Assembly: GCA_022813625.1 (NCBI GenBank)
Contig: JAKLMB010000003.1
Location: 558,001-622,000 of the forward strand
Length of the DNA: 64,000 nucleotides
Source: Aaosphaeria pasadenensis
Taxonomy: Eukaryota > Ascomycota > Dothideomycetes > Pleosporales
Reading direction: 5' to 3'
In this document: one piece after another, positions 20,973 through 33,000 of the stretch
Numbering within the stretch: position 1 is the stretch's first letter
Layout: the number at the start of each line of letters is the position of its first letter
Made by a program: the position numbers and the translations under genes
The notes under the pieces: generated by a model
Seen by the model: only the letters and a program-made list of their open reading frames with translations
The model's database searches: none
Told to the model about the DNA's origin: nothing

Positions 20973-22418
20973 CTAATCTTCAAAGTCCTCATCGTCGTCA
21001 TCATCTGAATCCATGTCTTCGTCCTCGTTTTGATCGAAGCGTTGCGCTCTGTGCGAGTAGCCAACTGGCCATCGAGCGAACGCATCCTCTATCAATTTGG
21101 GCAGAAAATCACTCATCTTGCCATGGTACTCTCGAGTTTGGTCGAAAGCCTTGTGGCCGTACGTCAATCGCTTCTCGGTGTCTTCTCCAACGGCTTTTGC
21201 CGCCTCGGTGATGAACTGGACATTGATGGGCGGATTAACACCATCATAATGATATATGTTACCGAGCATGATGTTAGTAAGGTTGAGGTTGGGAACGCCG
21301 GCGAGTGTCTCCAAGAAGGAACGCCATGGGTGCGGTCGGTCATCTACGTCGTGGGTGATGTCTTGTTTTGGGTAGGTCAAGCCGAACTTCCAAAGATTGA
21401 TGTGGCGGAGTGTCTGTGCATGTAGAGCAATAACACGAAGCAGAAGCTCTGGCGGCGCCGCTGTCATGCCGATATCCAGTCGCTCAAGTTTGGGCAGTGG
21501 GAATATCTTGGAGTCGCCGAGCCACTCCACCATTGGCTTGCCTGCACACCTGTCGTGCGATTGATAGTTCAATCTTAGGTGGGTAAGGTTGGGCAGACGC
21601 GTTAGGAACTGTTTCAGATAGCGATGGCCCATTACGTCGTCGCTGTTCTCTATGTGCAGAACGGGATGGGCCATCCCAGGGTTCACGGTCAGGAGGAGTG
21701 TTTTCAGACCCTGCAGGACCGGTTCGAACTTGGCACTCCGGTACTCGGGCAAATAGAATGCAGCATCACTCAATCCAGAGCCAATTGCGCGCAGAATGGT
21801 CTCGATCTCGGGAACTGGTTTTTTGGCATCGGCAAGAGCGTTCATAATAAGAGTGAACATCTTTGCGGGAAGGGCCGCAAGAATATCAGCGCCGGTCTTG
21901 TGAGGCGGTAACATCAGACCGGTCTCTCTGAATACTGTCGGCGCACCGTAACTATTCCAACGGCTTCCTTCTCGGACGCGGCCAACAGCACTATAATCCC
22001 GGATCCCAATAGTCTTCAGATTTGGGAGAGCGCAGAGAGCCTCGGCGAGCATTTCGCGATCTTGACCAGAATGGATCAGGTACTGTTGATCGGCAAATCC
22101 TTGGTAGTACTTTTCGGCCTCGCCAAAGGTGGTGAAGCCATTGCTTGTATACTGGTAATGATCAAGGCCAATGATGACATGCTGGAGGGATTTAGAGAGA
22201 GCAGGATGTTTGGCGATGTCGATAAGGGTAGTCAAGCTTGGGGTGGTGAGCATGAACTGCTTCTTGGTGAAGAACTCTCTGGCAAAACTGTCGAAGAGGG
22301 CCTGCTCGAGATATTTACTGGTCAATCGAAGAGCTCCCAGGTCCTCGGTGGAAAGGTAGGTTGCAATGATGTGGACGAGCAGCTCAATTGGCATACTCGC
22401 GAGAGCGGGCTGTGCCAT
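20973..22418 (-). CDS. F-box protein
   Basis: A single exon of 481 residues starting at the ATG at 22418 (MAQPALASMP). The frame is open further upstream to 22622, but that part is S/T/Q-rich and unlike protein, and the F-box begins right after the inner Met, so the inner start is preferred. The F-box, MPIELLVHIIATYLSTEDLGALRLTSKYLE written in two parts as MPIELLVHII (9-18) and DLGALRLTSKYLE (26-38), would bind Skp1 in an SCF ubiquitin ligase. The rest has leucine-rich segments (LPNLKTIGI, LTRLPNLTHLRL, LPKLERLDIG) typical of substrate-recognition domains in fungal F-box/LRR-like proteins. The tail is a run of about 20 acidic residues. The substrate is unknown. Confidence 0.88.
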   Translation of the reverse strand: MAQPALASMPIELLVHIIATYLSTEDLGALRLTSKYLEQALFDSFAREFFTKKQFMLTTPSLTTLIDIAKHPALSKSLQHVIIGLDHYQYTSNGFTTFGEAEKYYQGFADQQYLIHSGQDREMLAEALCALPNLKTIGIRDYSAVGRVREGSRWNSYGAPTVFRETGLMLPPHKTGADILAALPAKMFTLIMNALADAKKPVPEIETILRAIGSGLSDAAFYLPEYRSAKFEPVLQGLKTLLLTVNPGMAHPVLHIENSDDVMGHRYLKQFLTRLPNLTHLRLNYQSHDRCAGKPMVEWLGDSKIFPLPKLERLDIGMTAAPPELLLRVIALHAQTLRHINLWKFGLTYPKQDITHDVDDRPHPWRSFLETLAGVPNLNLTNIMLGNIYHYDGVNPPINVQFITEAAKAVGEDTEKRLTYGHKAFDQTREYHGKMSDFLPKLIEDAFARWPVGYSHRAQRFDQNEDEDMDSDDDDDEDFED

Positions 22419-23126
22419 GATGGGCGGAGAGAGGAGAGAAGCTTGCAACTGGAATACCTGATTCTGGAAACAGTTGAAGTGAGATAGAGAGAGGGGGATG
22501 ATGAAAGATTGAAGTCGAACAGAGACAATTGCGAGAGTAGTTGAGGTTGATAGATAAGATGATTGATTCCTCCGCAGGTTACGGCCGTCTGATGATTGAC
22601 TGCCTGCCTGACTAAGTTGCATCCCGCCCTAGGTGGTTAGTCCATGAGGGAGATCAAGGTAAATAAAGGCCACGACTAAACCAACAGTAGACTAGCCCAG
22701 GCACACGCCAAACCGGCACCAGGCAGCAGTACCCCCGTGTCCAGGCACCTACCAATCATCGTCCAGAGGTCACCTGATTTCGTGCGTTCACCGTGCCGCA
22801 CCAACTAGCCTTGCTCTCAGCTTCGGCTTCAAACTTAAACCTCAGCTCAGTTGCCTCCTGAGTACTGACCTTCACCCAATTCATCCCGTTCATCTTCTCG
22901 TCATTAAATACTCAATCCATACACGCGCGCATTTACATCGCGTTCTATACGTCACTGAAGCCTGCTCCTTCTCTTCCTTCATATGATCGCTCCCTCTCTA
23001 TTTCATCCACTGTGATCGCCTCAACTTCTTCCCTCCGATTTCGCTCTCAATTCCTCCCATCTCTCTCACCTCACGTCATCATCACTTATTCATTGATTAT
23101 CCTGGCTTGTTGCCCATCACCCAGCA
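22419..23126. promoter_or_regulatory. Divergent promoter between F-box gene and PARP gene
   Basis: The 708-bp gap serves both divergent genes. The right half, before the PARP ATG, is strongly pyrimidine-rich on the plus strand (TCTCTCACCTCACGTCATC and similar). The left half is the 5' UTR and promoter of the F-box gene. No clear TATA box was picked out. Confidence 0.5.
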
Positions 23127-25229
23127 ATGCCACCAAAAAGGAAAGCTGCCGCTGCGAAGCTGCCCCTCGCCGGTCAGACCATCGCAATCAGCGGCACCTT
23201 CCCGGGCCAAACCCAAGCTTCCATCCAATTAACCATCACCACCAATGGTGGCGCCGTTGACAAAGCCGTCACCTCGGACACAAAAGTTCTCGTCTCTACC
23301 GAGGCTGATGTCAAGAAATCATCGACAAAAGTCAAAGCCGCTGAGAAACACGGCGTTCCGATCGCCTCAATTGATTGGTTGAATGATTGTGTCGCTTCGG
23401 GTAAGTGGGAGGACCCCAATGACTACGTCATATCCTCCAGCACCCAGAATGCTACCGCAAACGCCAACGGAAATGCCAATGGTAAAAAACGCGCTGCATC
23501 TACTCCTCCAGCTGCCGTACCGGACAAGAAGTCCAAAACAACCAAAGCTGCTGCGCCCAAGGAAGAGCCCAAGTTCGGCGAGGGCTCGGTGCTGAAGTCC
23601 AATGACATCGTCGTTCCAATTGACGAAGGCTGTACTCTTTACGGCTATCAAGTCTACGTTGATGATGATGGTGTCGTTTACGACGCGGCTCTCAACCAGA
23701 CGAATGCATCTCATAACAATAACAAGTTCTATCGTGTCCAGGTTTGTGCAACGTTCTGACCTTGACCTCTCGCAAACTAACTTGCTGTCCTAGCTTTTGC
23801 GTCATCCTGCCTCTCTCGACTACAAGACATGGACGCGCTGGGGCCGGGTCGGAGATTTCGGCCAAAAGGCCGTTCTTGGTAGCGGATCTCTCGATGATGC
23901 CATGAGCAATTTCGAGAAGAAGTTCAAGGACAAGTCTGGCCTTGCGTGGAGCAACAGGGCTGCCGATCCAAAGAAGGGCAAGTATGCGTACGTTGAGAGG
24001 AGCTATGCACCTGATTCCGACGATGAAGAGGGAGCAGCTGGACCTGCTGGCAAGGATGGTGAAGACGAAGATGATGAAAAGCCAAAGGTCGCGGAATCTA
24101 CTCTTGCGCCAGAAGTCCAATCCCTGATGCAACTGATATTCAACCAACAATATATGAACGCTGCCATGGACGACCTGAATTACGATGCAAACAAGATGCC
24201 TCTTGGAAAGCTGAGCAAAGCTACAATCAATCGAGGCTTTCAGAATCTGAAGGACCTAGCCGCACTCCTGCAGTCTGGACAATCCAATCATAGTGACATT
24301 GAAGACTTGAGCAACAGATACTACTCGCTCATCCCACACAACTTCGGAAGGAATCGACCTCCAGTCCTGAACGACAATACACGCTTGAAGAAAGAGATCG
24401 AGCTACTCGAATCTCTTGCCGACATGAAGGAGGCTGCTGAGCTCATGAAGAAGGATCTGAAGAATGGAGAAACTATCAATGCACTCGATCGCCAATTCCG
24501 CGGTCTTGGTCTCAACGAAATGTCGGTGCTGGACTCCACCAGTACAGAGTTCAAGGAGCTTGCAGATTACCTCATGACTACAAGAGGTTCCACTCATCAT
24601 GTCAACTACCAGATTGAGTCCATCTTCCGTATCGAGCGAGACGGTGAGCTCGATCGCTTCCAGAAGAGCAAGTTCTCAAACATCAAGAGCGACCGTCGTC
24701 TCTTGTGGCATGGATCTCGTGCAACTAATTTCGGTGGTATCCTTAGTCAAGGTCTCCGCATTGCACCGCCCGAGGCACCCGTCTCTGGCTACATGTTCGG
24801 GAAAGGTATCTATTTGGCCGATATGTCTTCTAAGTCGGCCAATTACTGTTGCTCATACAACTCTGGTGGCCATGCACTTCTTTTACTCTGCGAGGCTGAA
24901 CTTGGCGACCCGCTCTATGAATTGACAAACTCATCATACACTGCTGGGGAGGATGCCGTCGCTCGTGGTTCTTTCTCGACCTGGGGCAAAGGAACCACCG
25001 CGCCCCTCGTTTGGAAGGACGGCAAGGATATCCATGAATCACTAGCTGGCGTCAAGATTGTAAGTCATCTCCATTCCGACAGATCTACGCTAACAATCCA
25101 TTTCAGCCCGATGTCAGACATCCCCCAACGAATACCCAGGTTCCAAATGCGTACCTCCTATACAACGAATACATCACCTACGACGTTGCCCAGGTTCGCT
25201 TGCGTTACTTGTTCAGGGTGAAGATGTGA
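23127..25229 (+). CDS. Poly(ADP-ribose) polymerase (BRCT-WGR-PRD-PARP)
   Basis: Exons 23127-23741, 23794-25059 and 25107-25229 encode 667 residues; introns are 52 and 47 nt. Order of domains: an N-terminal BRCT (about 10-95, ending IDWLNDCVASGKW), a basic A/K-rich linker, a WGR domain (about 150-290; TRWGRVGDFGQ near 220), the helical PARP regulatory domain (about 309-436) and the catalytic domain. The ADP-ribosyltransferase H-Y-E triad is present: His511 in LLWHGSRATNFGGIL, Tyr545 in GKGIYLADMSSKSA, and Glu648 in YLLYNEYITYD, the last on the third exon. Zinc fingers are absent, as in other fungal PARPs such as PrpA/NPO. It acts in the nucleus in DNA damage signalling. A single fungal PARP per genome is usual. 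Confidence 0.96.
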
Positions 25230-26127
25230 GCTGTTCTTCCGTGTAAATGCACTGAGAACTCCCGAGCCACAGTAGCTCTTCACACTGGCATTTCGGCAAT
25301 GGAACGATTGATCAATGTGGAGTCATCCAAGTGATGATCACTCCGCTCATTCAGGTAACCCTGTTCCGACTCCTCTACAGTCCCCTACAAGGGTTCCTGC
25401 CCCATCATTTCCCATCTCGCATTGATACGGTATGGCGTCTCAAATATTTACCCGGATTGCATGTTTATCTAGTTGCATTTCTTCATTCAAAATCATTCAA
25501 GGCATCTCCTCCTATGTCCCCTCGGCTCAAGCAGACCTATATAGAGGATATAAAACGCGAGGATGGGTAGAAGCAATGGAACGGGAAAATGAATACCTGT
25601 ACGATCTGCTTCCCAAGATGGGGCATAAGATAGTGTCAATATATTATACGATTATATTTTACGATTCTAATTGTTGTTTTGGGTTACTCTTGAGTCTGAA
25701 GGCCCATCTTTTGAATTGACTTGTTTTAGGAAGGGGAAACTCAGCACCGGCCACGCGGTCTGGTAAACAGTACATACTCGGTTACTGGGCATTCATCGAC
25801 AATCCTCCTACCATCAACGCCATGAATACTCCGGGACCGGTGTAGCGAATAATCAACCTATCTGCTTGAACCACGTCGGCCTCACATGCGCCTGCCGCAT
25901 GATCCCAGCAGGTGCAGCCTCATTCCATCTGCACCTGATGTCATGCTGTCTACAGACAATGCGGGGTCGTGAATGCGGAAAGATATATTCTCCCAAATCC
26001 CCCCACGGTTTGGAAGCTTACCATCACTCTGGAGCTATCTTCCTAACCTGTTTGTGCTTGCCAAACCCGCTCCCAGAAATTTTCGACTGTTTACTGTCTT
26101 TGTTTCTTCCACACTAGCACAGCAACT
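25230..26127. other. Intergenic region downstream of PARP
   Basis: Contains the PARP 3' UTR and the promoter of the following gene. Short frames here (for example 25432-25719) lack recognisable domains and are not called. Confidence 0.5.
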
Positions 26128-26803
26128 ATGGGGAATTCGTCGAGCTCTGAGGAACAACAAGTCCCACCGAAATTGCCTGATCTGGGGGACGATGTTCTAT
26201 GTAAGCCTCTCCATTCTTATGCCGAGACAGTGACTAACCACATAGCCAGCCTGGAAGAAGCTTCCGGAATACGTTACGCTTGTTGAAAAGATGCGAGAGG
26301 AAAGTCCTGCCGTACGGAAACTGAGTGACAGTCAAATTGGGGCTCTATTCCTATGCAGGCAGGCTGCCGACGAAGCGTGCAGCGATGCAGTCTTTGACCG
26401 TCGCAAGTTTGCCGAAACATGCTTAACAATCGCCCAAGCCGAATCGAGCTCAAGAAACCTCACCCAAGAGAATTACGCAACGGCAGTCGGCATTTACCAG
26501 CAGACCAAGACATTTGGCCAGCGGGATATCAAAGGTCATTGGAAGGAAACCCTTTCCAAAGAAACGCGAGTCAACATCAAGGAGAGTACAAGTCGCATAT
26601 ATCGGATCATGAACAAAGAGCAGAAGGACTGGAGAGACAAAGATATTGGCGACGTGTGCTATAGAATTCAGGTGTGCGAAAAGGAAAATAAGGGTATCTA
26701 CTATGACAAAGATCGCATCGAGGTTTCTCGAACGATTGCAGGGGCATTCTACCCAGACCAACCGTCGATGAAGTCGAGAACATATCCAGAGCCAACCCGA
26801 TGA
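26128..26803 (+). CDS. Unknown protein with N-myristoylation-like start
   Basis: Exon 1 (26128-26200) begins MGNSSSSEEQQ, a good N-myristoyltransferase consensus (Gly2, Ser6). A 49-nt intron (26201-26249, branch TGACTAAC, acceptor GCCAG) leads to exon 2 ending at 26803, total 208 residues. The upstream ATAG cannot be the acceptor because it shifts frame into a stop. The protein is charged and helical (WKKLPEYVTLVEKMREES, RKFAETCLTIAQAES) with no family I recognise; membrane association through the lipid anchor is inference. The next open frame starts only 19 nt after the stop, too close for separate genes. An alternative model uses a further 67-nt intron (26723-26789, GTTTCT donor) and continues into that frame, giving about 293 residues. 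Confidence 0.55.
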
Positions 26804-26822
26804 TGCAGATCAACATTCTACC

Positions 26823-27177
26823 ATGCCCGAACCGTCTCCAGCACCAACGTTCATATTAAGTCAACCGCCCATGAACTTCAACACCTCCTCAGGATCGTCT
26901 CCCCACCAAAGTTTTACAGCCTCCAGTGGCCCATCGTATGTACACACGACACAGCCAAACATCAACTTCAGACGTAAGAACATGCACAAGAGTAGTAATT
27001 CTTAGCCCATACCAAGTGACTGCAGCTGATTCTCACTCCGTGGTCGATACATTCAAGAGCCTAGGGTTGGATAGCAGCTTTGAGAACCGCGAGAGAGTAG
27101 GACATGAGTTGGGAGTCCAGGGTACCGCTGGTACGGCGGAATTCAATAACACACTTCTCCACCTGATGAATCAATAA
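26823..27177 (+). CDS. Unknown small protein or C-terminal part of the preceding gene
   Basis: Frame 26823-26973, intron 26974-27025 (52 nt, GTAAGA donor, GTGACTGCAG end) and 27026-27177 give 100 residues if started at the local ATG. The sequence is P/S-rich (MPEPSPAPTFILSQPPMNF) and then has a short folded-looking tail (VVDTFKSLGLDSSFENRERV). In-frame codons just before the ATG also look protein-like (QPDDADQHST), which supports joining to the gene at 26128 by an extra intron. No family recognised. Confidence 0.45.
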
Positions 27178-27841
27178 TATGGCGGGGTTTTAAAATGGGT
27201 TATACTGTGGAATTAAACTCAGATGGCACATCATGGCTGGTTTTGCTGGTCTGGCGTCTTGATCTTCAATGAATGTTGTCCTTTTATGATGTCGAAGTTG
27301 TTTCCTCGTTGTATGGTGGTCACTTATGCTTTAATGCTATTGCTAGGTTAGCTCGATATAAATATACTTGGAGGGTAGTATTTTTTTTCCTAACTATCAC
27401 GAATTGACCTAGAAGATATCACGAGGAGAGCTTCAAGGTTTTTTAATTTCTGGAATCATTTGGCTTTTTGTACTGATTTGATGGTTACCTTGACTATAGT
27501 GTCTACATGTTGTGCATGTGTATAAGTGGTACTTCTCTCGGAAAACAGGCGGATACTCAGCAGTATACACTTTTGTGACGCTGAATAGGTATTTGTATTG
27601 ATCCCATTGTGTCCCGTTAGATATGTCTATGATAAAATCTAGGTACCTACCTGGTATACATACCTAATACAAGTGTCATACACCTTGGATTTGTAGACTA
27701 AGGCTGAAGGTGGTTAGTTGACAGATCCCCGGCGCTAGCCGCACGTACCAGGCCTTATCGATTGGGTCCAGGATTGTATTTTCGGAATAATCCCATGTCT
27801 CGCGCGAGCAACACTCATTCCCCTCCATATCTTCCCTTGTC
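27178..27841. other. Intergenic region, AT-rich
   Basis: T-rich 3' flank of the preceding gene and promoter of the transglycosylase gene. No gene or repeat of note was seen. Confidence 0.5.
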
Positions 27842-29440
27842 ATGGCTCCAGTGCCGATGCCCTCAGCTCTGAGCTTCGAGCTTTTGGGCAAATGCTCAGT
27901 ACGTATGAATGGATCATATATCTCCGCACCGTGACTTATTCCAATTGCTGTAGGTCACAAAAGCCCGCGCCGCAAATCTCCAGCTTCCCCATGGGCCTGT
28001 ACCCCTCCCAATTTTTATGCCTGTCGCGACTCAGGCCTCGCTCAAAGGTCTTACCCCGGAACAACTTGAGGAGACTAGCTGTCGTCTCTGTCTGAACAAT
28101 ACCTACCACTTGTAGGTACACATCAGCCAACTTTCAACACCTCTGCTAACACAACGGAGGGGCCTCAAGCCAGGACAGGCGACATTAGATGCGATAGGCG
28201 GAGCGCACAAGTTCCAATCATGGCCACACAATATCCTCACAGGTGCTTGCCCGGAATAAAGGAACCCTACATATAAGGCCGCGCCAGCTGACGAACGCAG
28301 ATAGTGGTGGGTGGGTGATCCCTCCAACTTTGTCGACGAACGAGCCGTAGCTGACCAAACCGGCAGCTTCCAGATGGTGTCACTCTTGAAACTCGCGAAG
28401 GTCACAGAAGAAGGTGTGCGGTTTTTGAGTCCGCATGATGGATCGCCTATGTACGTTGTGCTGTACTATCGAGATTTATCATTGAGTGCCGCTGATTGCA
28501 ATTGAAGGCTTCTGACACCCGAACATTCCATATCTTTACAGAACTCGATCGGCTCCGATATAATAATGCAGCTAGATGATGTTATCGCGACAACGTCCCC
28601 CGACCTGGCGCGAATGACAGAAGCGATGGAGCGCTCAATACGATGGCTAGATCGGTGCATTAAAGCGCACAAGTACCCGGAGAGGCAGAATCTATTCTGC
28701 ATTATACAGGGAGGGCTGGACCTCGATCTCCGGCGGCAATGCACGGCTGAGATGGTCGCGCGGGATACGCCAGGTATCGCTATTGGAGGTCTGTCGGGAG
28801 GTGAGGAGAAAACTTCGTACTGTAAGGTCGTGGATACTTGTACAGGACTTCTGCCGGAGAACAAGCCTCGTTACGTTATGGGTGTCGTGAGTTCTTCTTT
28901 ATTAGCTGTCTAGGCGTTTACTGACAGATGTAGGGATACCCTGAGGATTTGGTTGTCTCCGTCGCGCTCGGCGCTGACATGTTCGACTGCGTGTGGCCGA
29001 CGAGGACAGCAGTACGTTCTTCTTTTATCTTTACAACCATGTTTCTATCCGCTAATGCTCTCTAGCGTTTTGGCAATGCCATCACCGCCCGCGGTGTCCT
29101 CAACCTTCGCAACGCAGTTTACGCAGAGGACTTTGGGCCTATCGAAGATGGCTGCCAATGCACATGCTGCCGCTCGCAGGAAGCCGGAGGACTTGGAATA
29201 ACCCGCGCCTACATCTACCACGTCACCGCCAAAGAGACCGCCGGAGCCCATCTGCTCACCATGCACAACGTCCATTACCAGCTGAACCTGATGAAGAGAG
29301 CCAGGGAGGCCATCCTGGAGGACAGGTACCCGGCGTTCTTGAAGGAGTTTTTCGCAACGTTGCACGGGGATAAGAAGAAGTATCCCGAATGGGCGGTCAC
29401 GGCACTGAAGGGTGTTGGTGTTGATCTCATGGTTGATTGA
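27842..29440 (+). CDS. QTRT1: Queuine tRNA-ribosyltransferase catalytic subunit (tRNA-guanine transglycosylase)
   Basis: Eight exons give 407 residues: 27842-27898, 27954-28111, 28160-28242, 28301-28310, 28367-28450, 28508-28886, 28934-29011 and 29066-29440. All phases join. The enzyme swaps guanine 34 of GUN-anticodon tRNAs for queuine; in eukaryotes it pairs with QTRT2. The motif TDSGGFQMVSL contains catalytic Asp100; DSGG comes from the 10-nt fourth exon. Other signatures are IMQLDDV, FCIIQGGLD, AIGGLSGGE, and DMFDCVWPTRTARFG with the nucleophile Asp275. Zinc ligands are C313, C315, C318 and His350 (LLTMHN). Queuine cannot be made by fungi, so the gene implies salvage from the surroundings. 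If the microexon is skipped or missed, the frame is lost. Confidence 0.92.
28301..28310 (+). other. 10-nt microexon of the transglycosylase gene
   Basis: ATAGTGGTGG lies between a 58-nt intron (28243-28300, ending GCTGACGAACGCAG) and a 56-nt intron (28311-28366, GTGGGT donor, CTGAC branch, GGCAG acceptor). Joined to the flanking G and C it yields GAT AGT GGT GGC, that is Asp-Ser-Gly-Gly, the invariant active-site motif. Without it the flanking exons meet as ACA GCT TCC AGA, losing the motif and the frame. Confidence 0.85.
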
Positions 29441-30091
29441 TGGGAAGGGGATATGTTAGAAGCATGATGAAGCAATGCAATCCTGTCCTGGGATTAGAAA
29501 TTAGATCCTTAGAAAACAAACTATTTGACGACACGATACAAAACTACGGAGCGTGACCTGTTATGCAAATCATGCTACCTAGGTAGTCGTTTTTGACTTG
29601 AGACTACACTCCCTGGTAGCTGCATGTGTCTTCATCATGACATCTCTATGGACCTGTGCAGACATTCCAAGTGGCGAACATTAGTCCAATCATGTGCCGG
29701 CCTAATTATTCTGTGCCTTGCATTTTTGGGGCTTGTATGCATGACAGCTGATTCGGCGGCAGACTACCGAGAACAGGTTTGAGATACTGAAACAAGGCGC
29801 GATCAGAGCACAGGGAAGCCTGATTTTGTTAGTGTTTACTGCGTTGACATTAGAGTGACGGAAGAGGCAGCCGGCAGCCCTACGCATCGACGATTTAGGG
29901 TCTTGGCGTGCCACCAGACTTGTTTGGGTTGGCAGGACGTTGCCAGGCGCATCATCGTTATCATCAATTTCACTCCTTCATTGAACCCTTACTGCTTTGC
30001 ATCTTGCCCTCTCTAACCACCCGTTAACTTCGAAATAATTGCTTTCACTGCCACCAAACACGCGCGCCGCACTGCGGCTTTCACTGCCAAC
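29441..30091. other. Intergenic region and HOS3 leader
   Basis: 3' flank of the transglycosylase gene, then a pyrimidine-rich leader (29950-30091) in front of the HOS3 start. No gene is evident. Confidence 0.5.
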
Positions 30092-33000
30092 ATGCAGGAC
30101 CCCTCGCAAACACAGAATCACCTTAGCAACGATGCTGCAACCAGTGCGCGTCAGTCAACAAACAATGACGCGAACTTGCGCGCAAAACCTCTAAATCGCC
30201 TCTCAATCAACACCGCCGCAAACACGCCGCTACCTCAATCCCCAGGCCTAAATACCCCTCGCAGACCTTCTGAACTTAGGCGCATGCCGTCTTCCCCGGG
30301 ACTTACCCCTGGTTCGATACGTAGAAGCCCTAGCGCTGCGAGCCTCAATCGTTCGAACTCCCCCGCCTTGGGAAGGAAATCTTCCAGTTCCTCACTTCGT
30401 GGGGATACGCCTGGTACTCCCCGAGCGCCTCCTTCACGTCGCTCTTCCTACAATCCCAGTATGCCGTCGCCAATTGGAGTCAAATCTCCACTTCCGCCGC
30501 CTGTCGAAGAGAAACCCCCGTTACGGGCCTGCGACGTAGCAGAAAAATACTTCGAGAAGGAGCTGGCTTTACATGAGGGAATCGGTGGATCTAGAAATGC
30601 GGGAACCATCGTCATCATTCATGATCAATGCTATGGACATCGGTATTCGAGACAGAAGACCAGCAAGGGTGCCCTCAGCCAGATTGTGGAAAGGCCAGAG
30701 CGAATGCTCGCCATTGTCTTGGGAATTTCTGCCGCATATGTCTGGCTCGGCGACCGCCACGCTGAAGGAACCAATCCACCACATCCCGAGCATGCACCGC
30801 CGGAGCGCATTCCTTTCAAGATTCGCAAAACCTCTCGGATGGTCGACCTCCTGTCTCCTGCTGTCACCAACGTGCATGGTACCAAATGGATGGAGGAGCT
30901 GAAGGAGATGTGTGCAAGGGCGGAACACAAGCTTGCGACTACTGGAAGAGAGTTGGCAAGGGAGCATGGATCTCTCATCCCGGGACAACCACCAAAGCCC
31001 GAGTTTCACGAGACGGACCTGTATTTGTGCCCGGAGTCTTTGAATGCATTCCAAGGTGCTCTAGGAGGTGTACTAGATGCTGTCGACGCAGTTTTCCATG
31101 GCACCAATATGGGTACTGGACCTTCCCGCGCATTCGTCTGTGTCCGACCGCCAGGCCATCACTGTTCAGCCGATTACCCCTCAGGGTTCTGTTGGCTCAA
31201 CAACGTGCATGTCGGCATCGACCATGCTATGACCCAGCATGGCCTCACACATGCTGCCATTGTCGACTTCGATCTACACCACGGTGACGGCTCACAAGCC
31301 ATAACTTGGGAGCGCAACAAGAAGGTTCAGGGCATGCACAAGAACACTCCCAACTGGAAGAAAACCTCGATTGGATACTTTAGTATTCACGATATCAACT
31401 CATACCCATGTGAGAACGGCGACGATGATAAGATCCAAGCAGCTAGTCTTTGTATGGACGCTGCTCACGGACAATCAATTTGGAATGTCCATCTTGAGGT
31501 TTGGAGCACCGTAGAAGAGTTCTGGAAGATCTACGAGGAGAAATATATGCGACTTCTCGATAAAGTTCGGCAATACCTGAATCACCACACCAAACGACTC
31601 CAGACCTCGCCAAATCATCCCAAACCCAAAGCTGCCATCTTCATATCTGCCGGCTTTGATGCCAGTGAGTGGGAGGGCTCGGGAATGCAGCGCCACGCCG
31701 TGAACGTCCCTACAGAATTCTATGCCCGATTCACTCGCGATATCGTCCGCATCGCTGAAGAAGATGGAACAGGCGTGGATGGCCGCGTGATTTCGGTGCT
31801 TGAGGGTGGTTACAGTGACCGAGCTTTGGCTAGTGGAGCACTCAGTCATATCAGTGGTCTTACCGAGGGCCAAGTCTTCCAAGATAGCACGCCTTCTAGC
31901 GGTCTTGCAACGGACATGTATCAGCGTCTGGCGGCATTGTCGGTTTCGGACGACAAAGTTAAGGAAGAGCCTGTCGACGTTGAACTGAAGCCTGTGTCGT
32001 ACAACCCAGCTTGGTGGCACGAGTCAAGATTATACGAGCTGGAGAACTTGGTCAATCCTGCTCCTGTTATGCCCAAGAAACCGGCACGAACTGGACCGCC
32101 ACCCAACTTCTCATCCCCAACTCAGTCGTTCGTAGCTAAAGTGGTTGATCCTGCCAAGGTATATCGAAGTGTCTCCACCAAATACAGTTCCGCTTCCCCT
32201 TCCAGGGCCCCTACTCCTCCACCGCCAGATGTCGACTGGGCTACTGCTGCTCATGGGCTGAGCAAACTGTTGATACCGTCCGATAGACAGACACAAAGCC
32301 ACAAACCAGAAGACTTGGCTGAAGTCAAGGTCAAGAAAGAGAAGCCACCACCCGTCTTGGCCTCAGTGCATGTCGATCCATCAGGACGACAGCTACGAGG
32401 CCGAAAGCTACCGACCACCGCGGATGCTAATACTGGGTCGGACGAAGAGAAGGCATCTTCGCGAGCGGCTTCGAGGGCAAATCGACGAAGGACCATTGCT
32501 GATTTCGCAATTGCAACCTCTGAGCCTCCCGCTCCAACACGGAAGGTATCAAGGCGAATGAGCATTGCTTCCAGCGTTGGATCTGTCAACGAGGATAGGA
32601 GCCTCAGTCGCAGCTCTAGCGTCGTACCTGGAAGGAGGACAGTAACACCAGCACCACCCACTACAAATGGCGTTCCAGTGAAGAAGGCGAGAGGGACTGT
32701 CACGGCTGCTTCCCGCACCACTAAGAATCCACCCCCGGTGCCTCGAGTGCCTTCCAACTACTTGAACAAGCCTGCCGCTCCCAAGGAAAAGGAGAATGAC
32801 ATGGACCAGCTCACTTCTGGTATGGGGAGGATCAAGCTCAACCTTCCGGCTACCGAGGAAGAGTACATTGCACGTCAGAAACAACGGGAAGCAGAGAAGA
32901 AGGCGGCGAGTAAGCCTGCGGCGAAGAAAGTCGCAGCACCTCGAACGACCAAGACTGCCACGAAATCTACCACCAGTACCACCAAAGCCACGGCAGCCGC

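Noticed and set aside
22419..22622. N-terminal extension of the F-box frame
   Set aside because: The added 68 residues look like translated 5' UTR, and the F-box begins just after the inner Met.
28243..28366. Single-intron model of the transglycosylase reading DQTGSFQ at the active site
   Set aside because: It would destroy the invariant DSGG motif, while the microexon model restores it with two normal introns.
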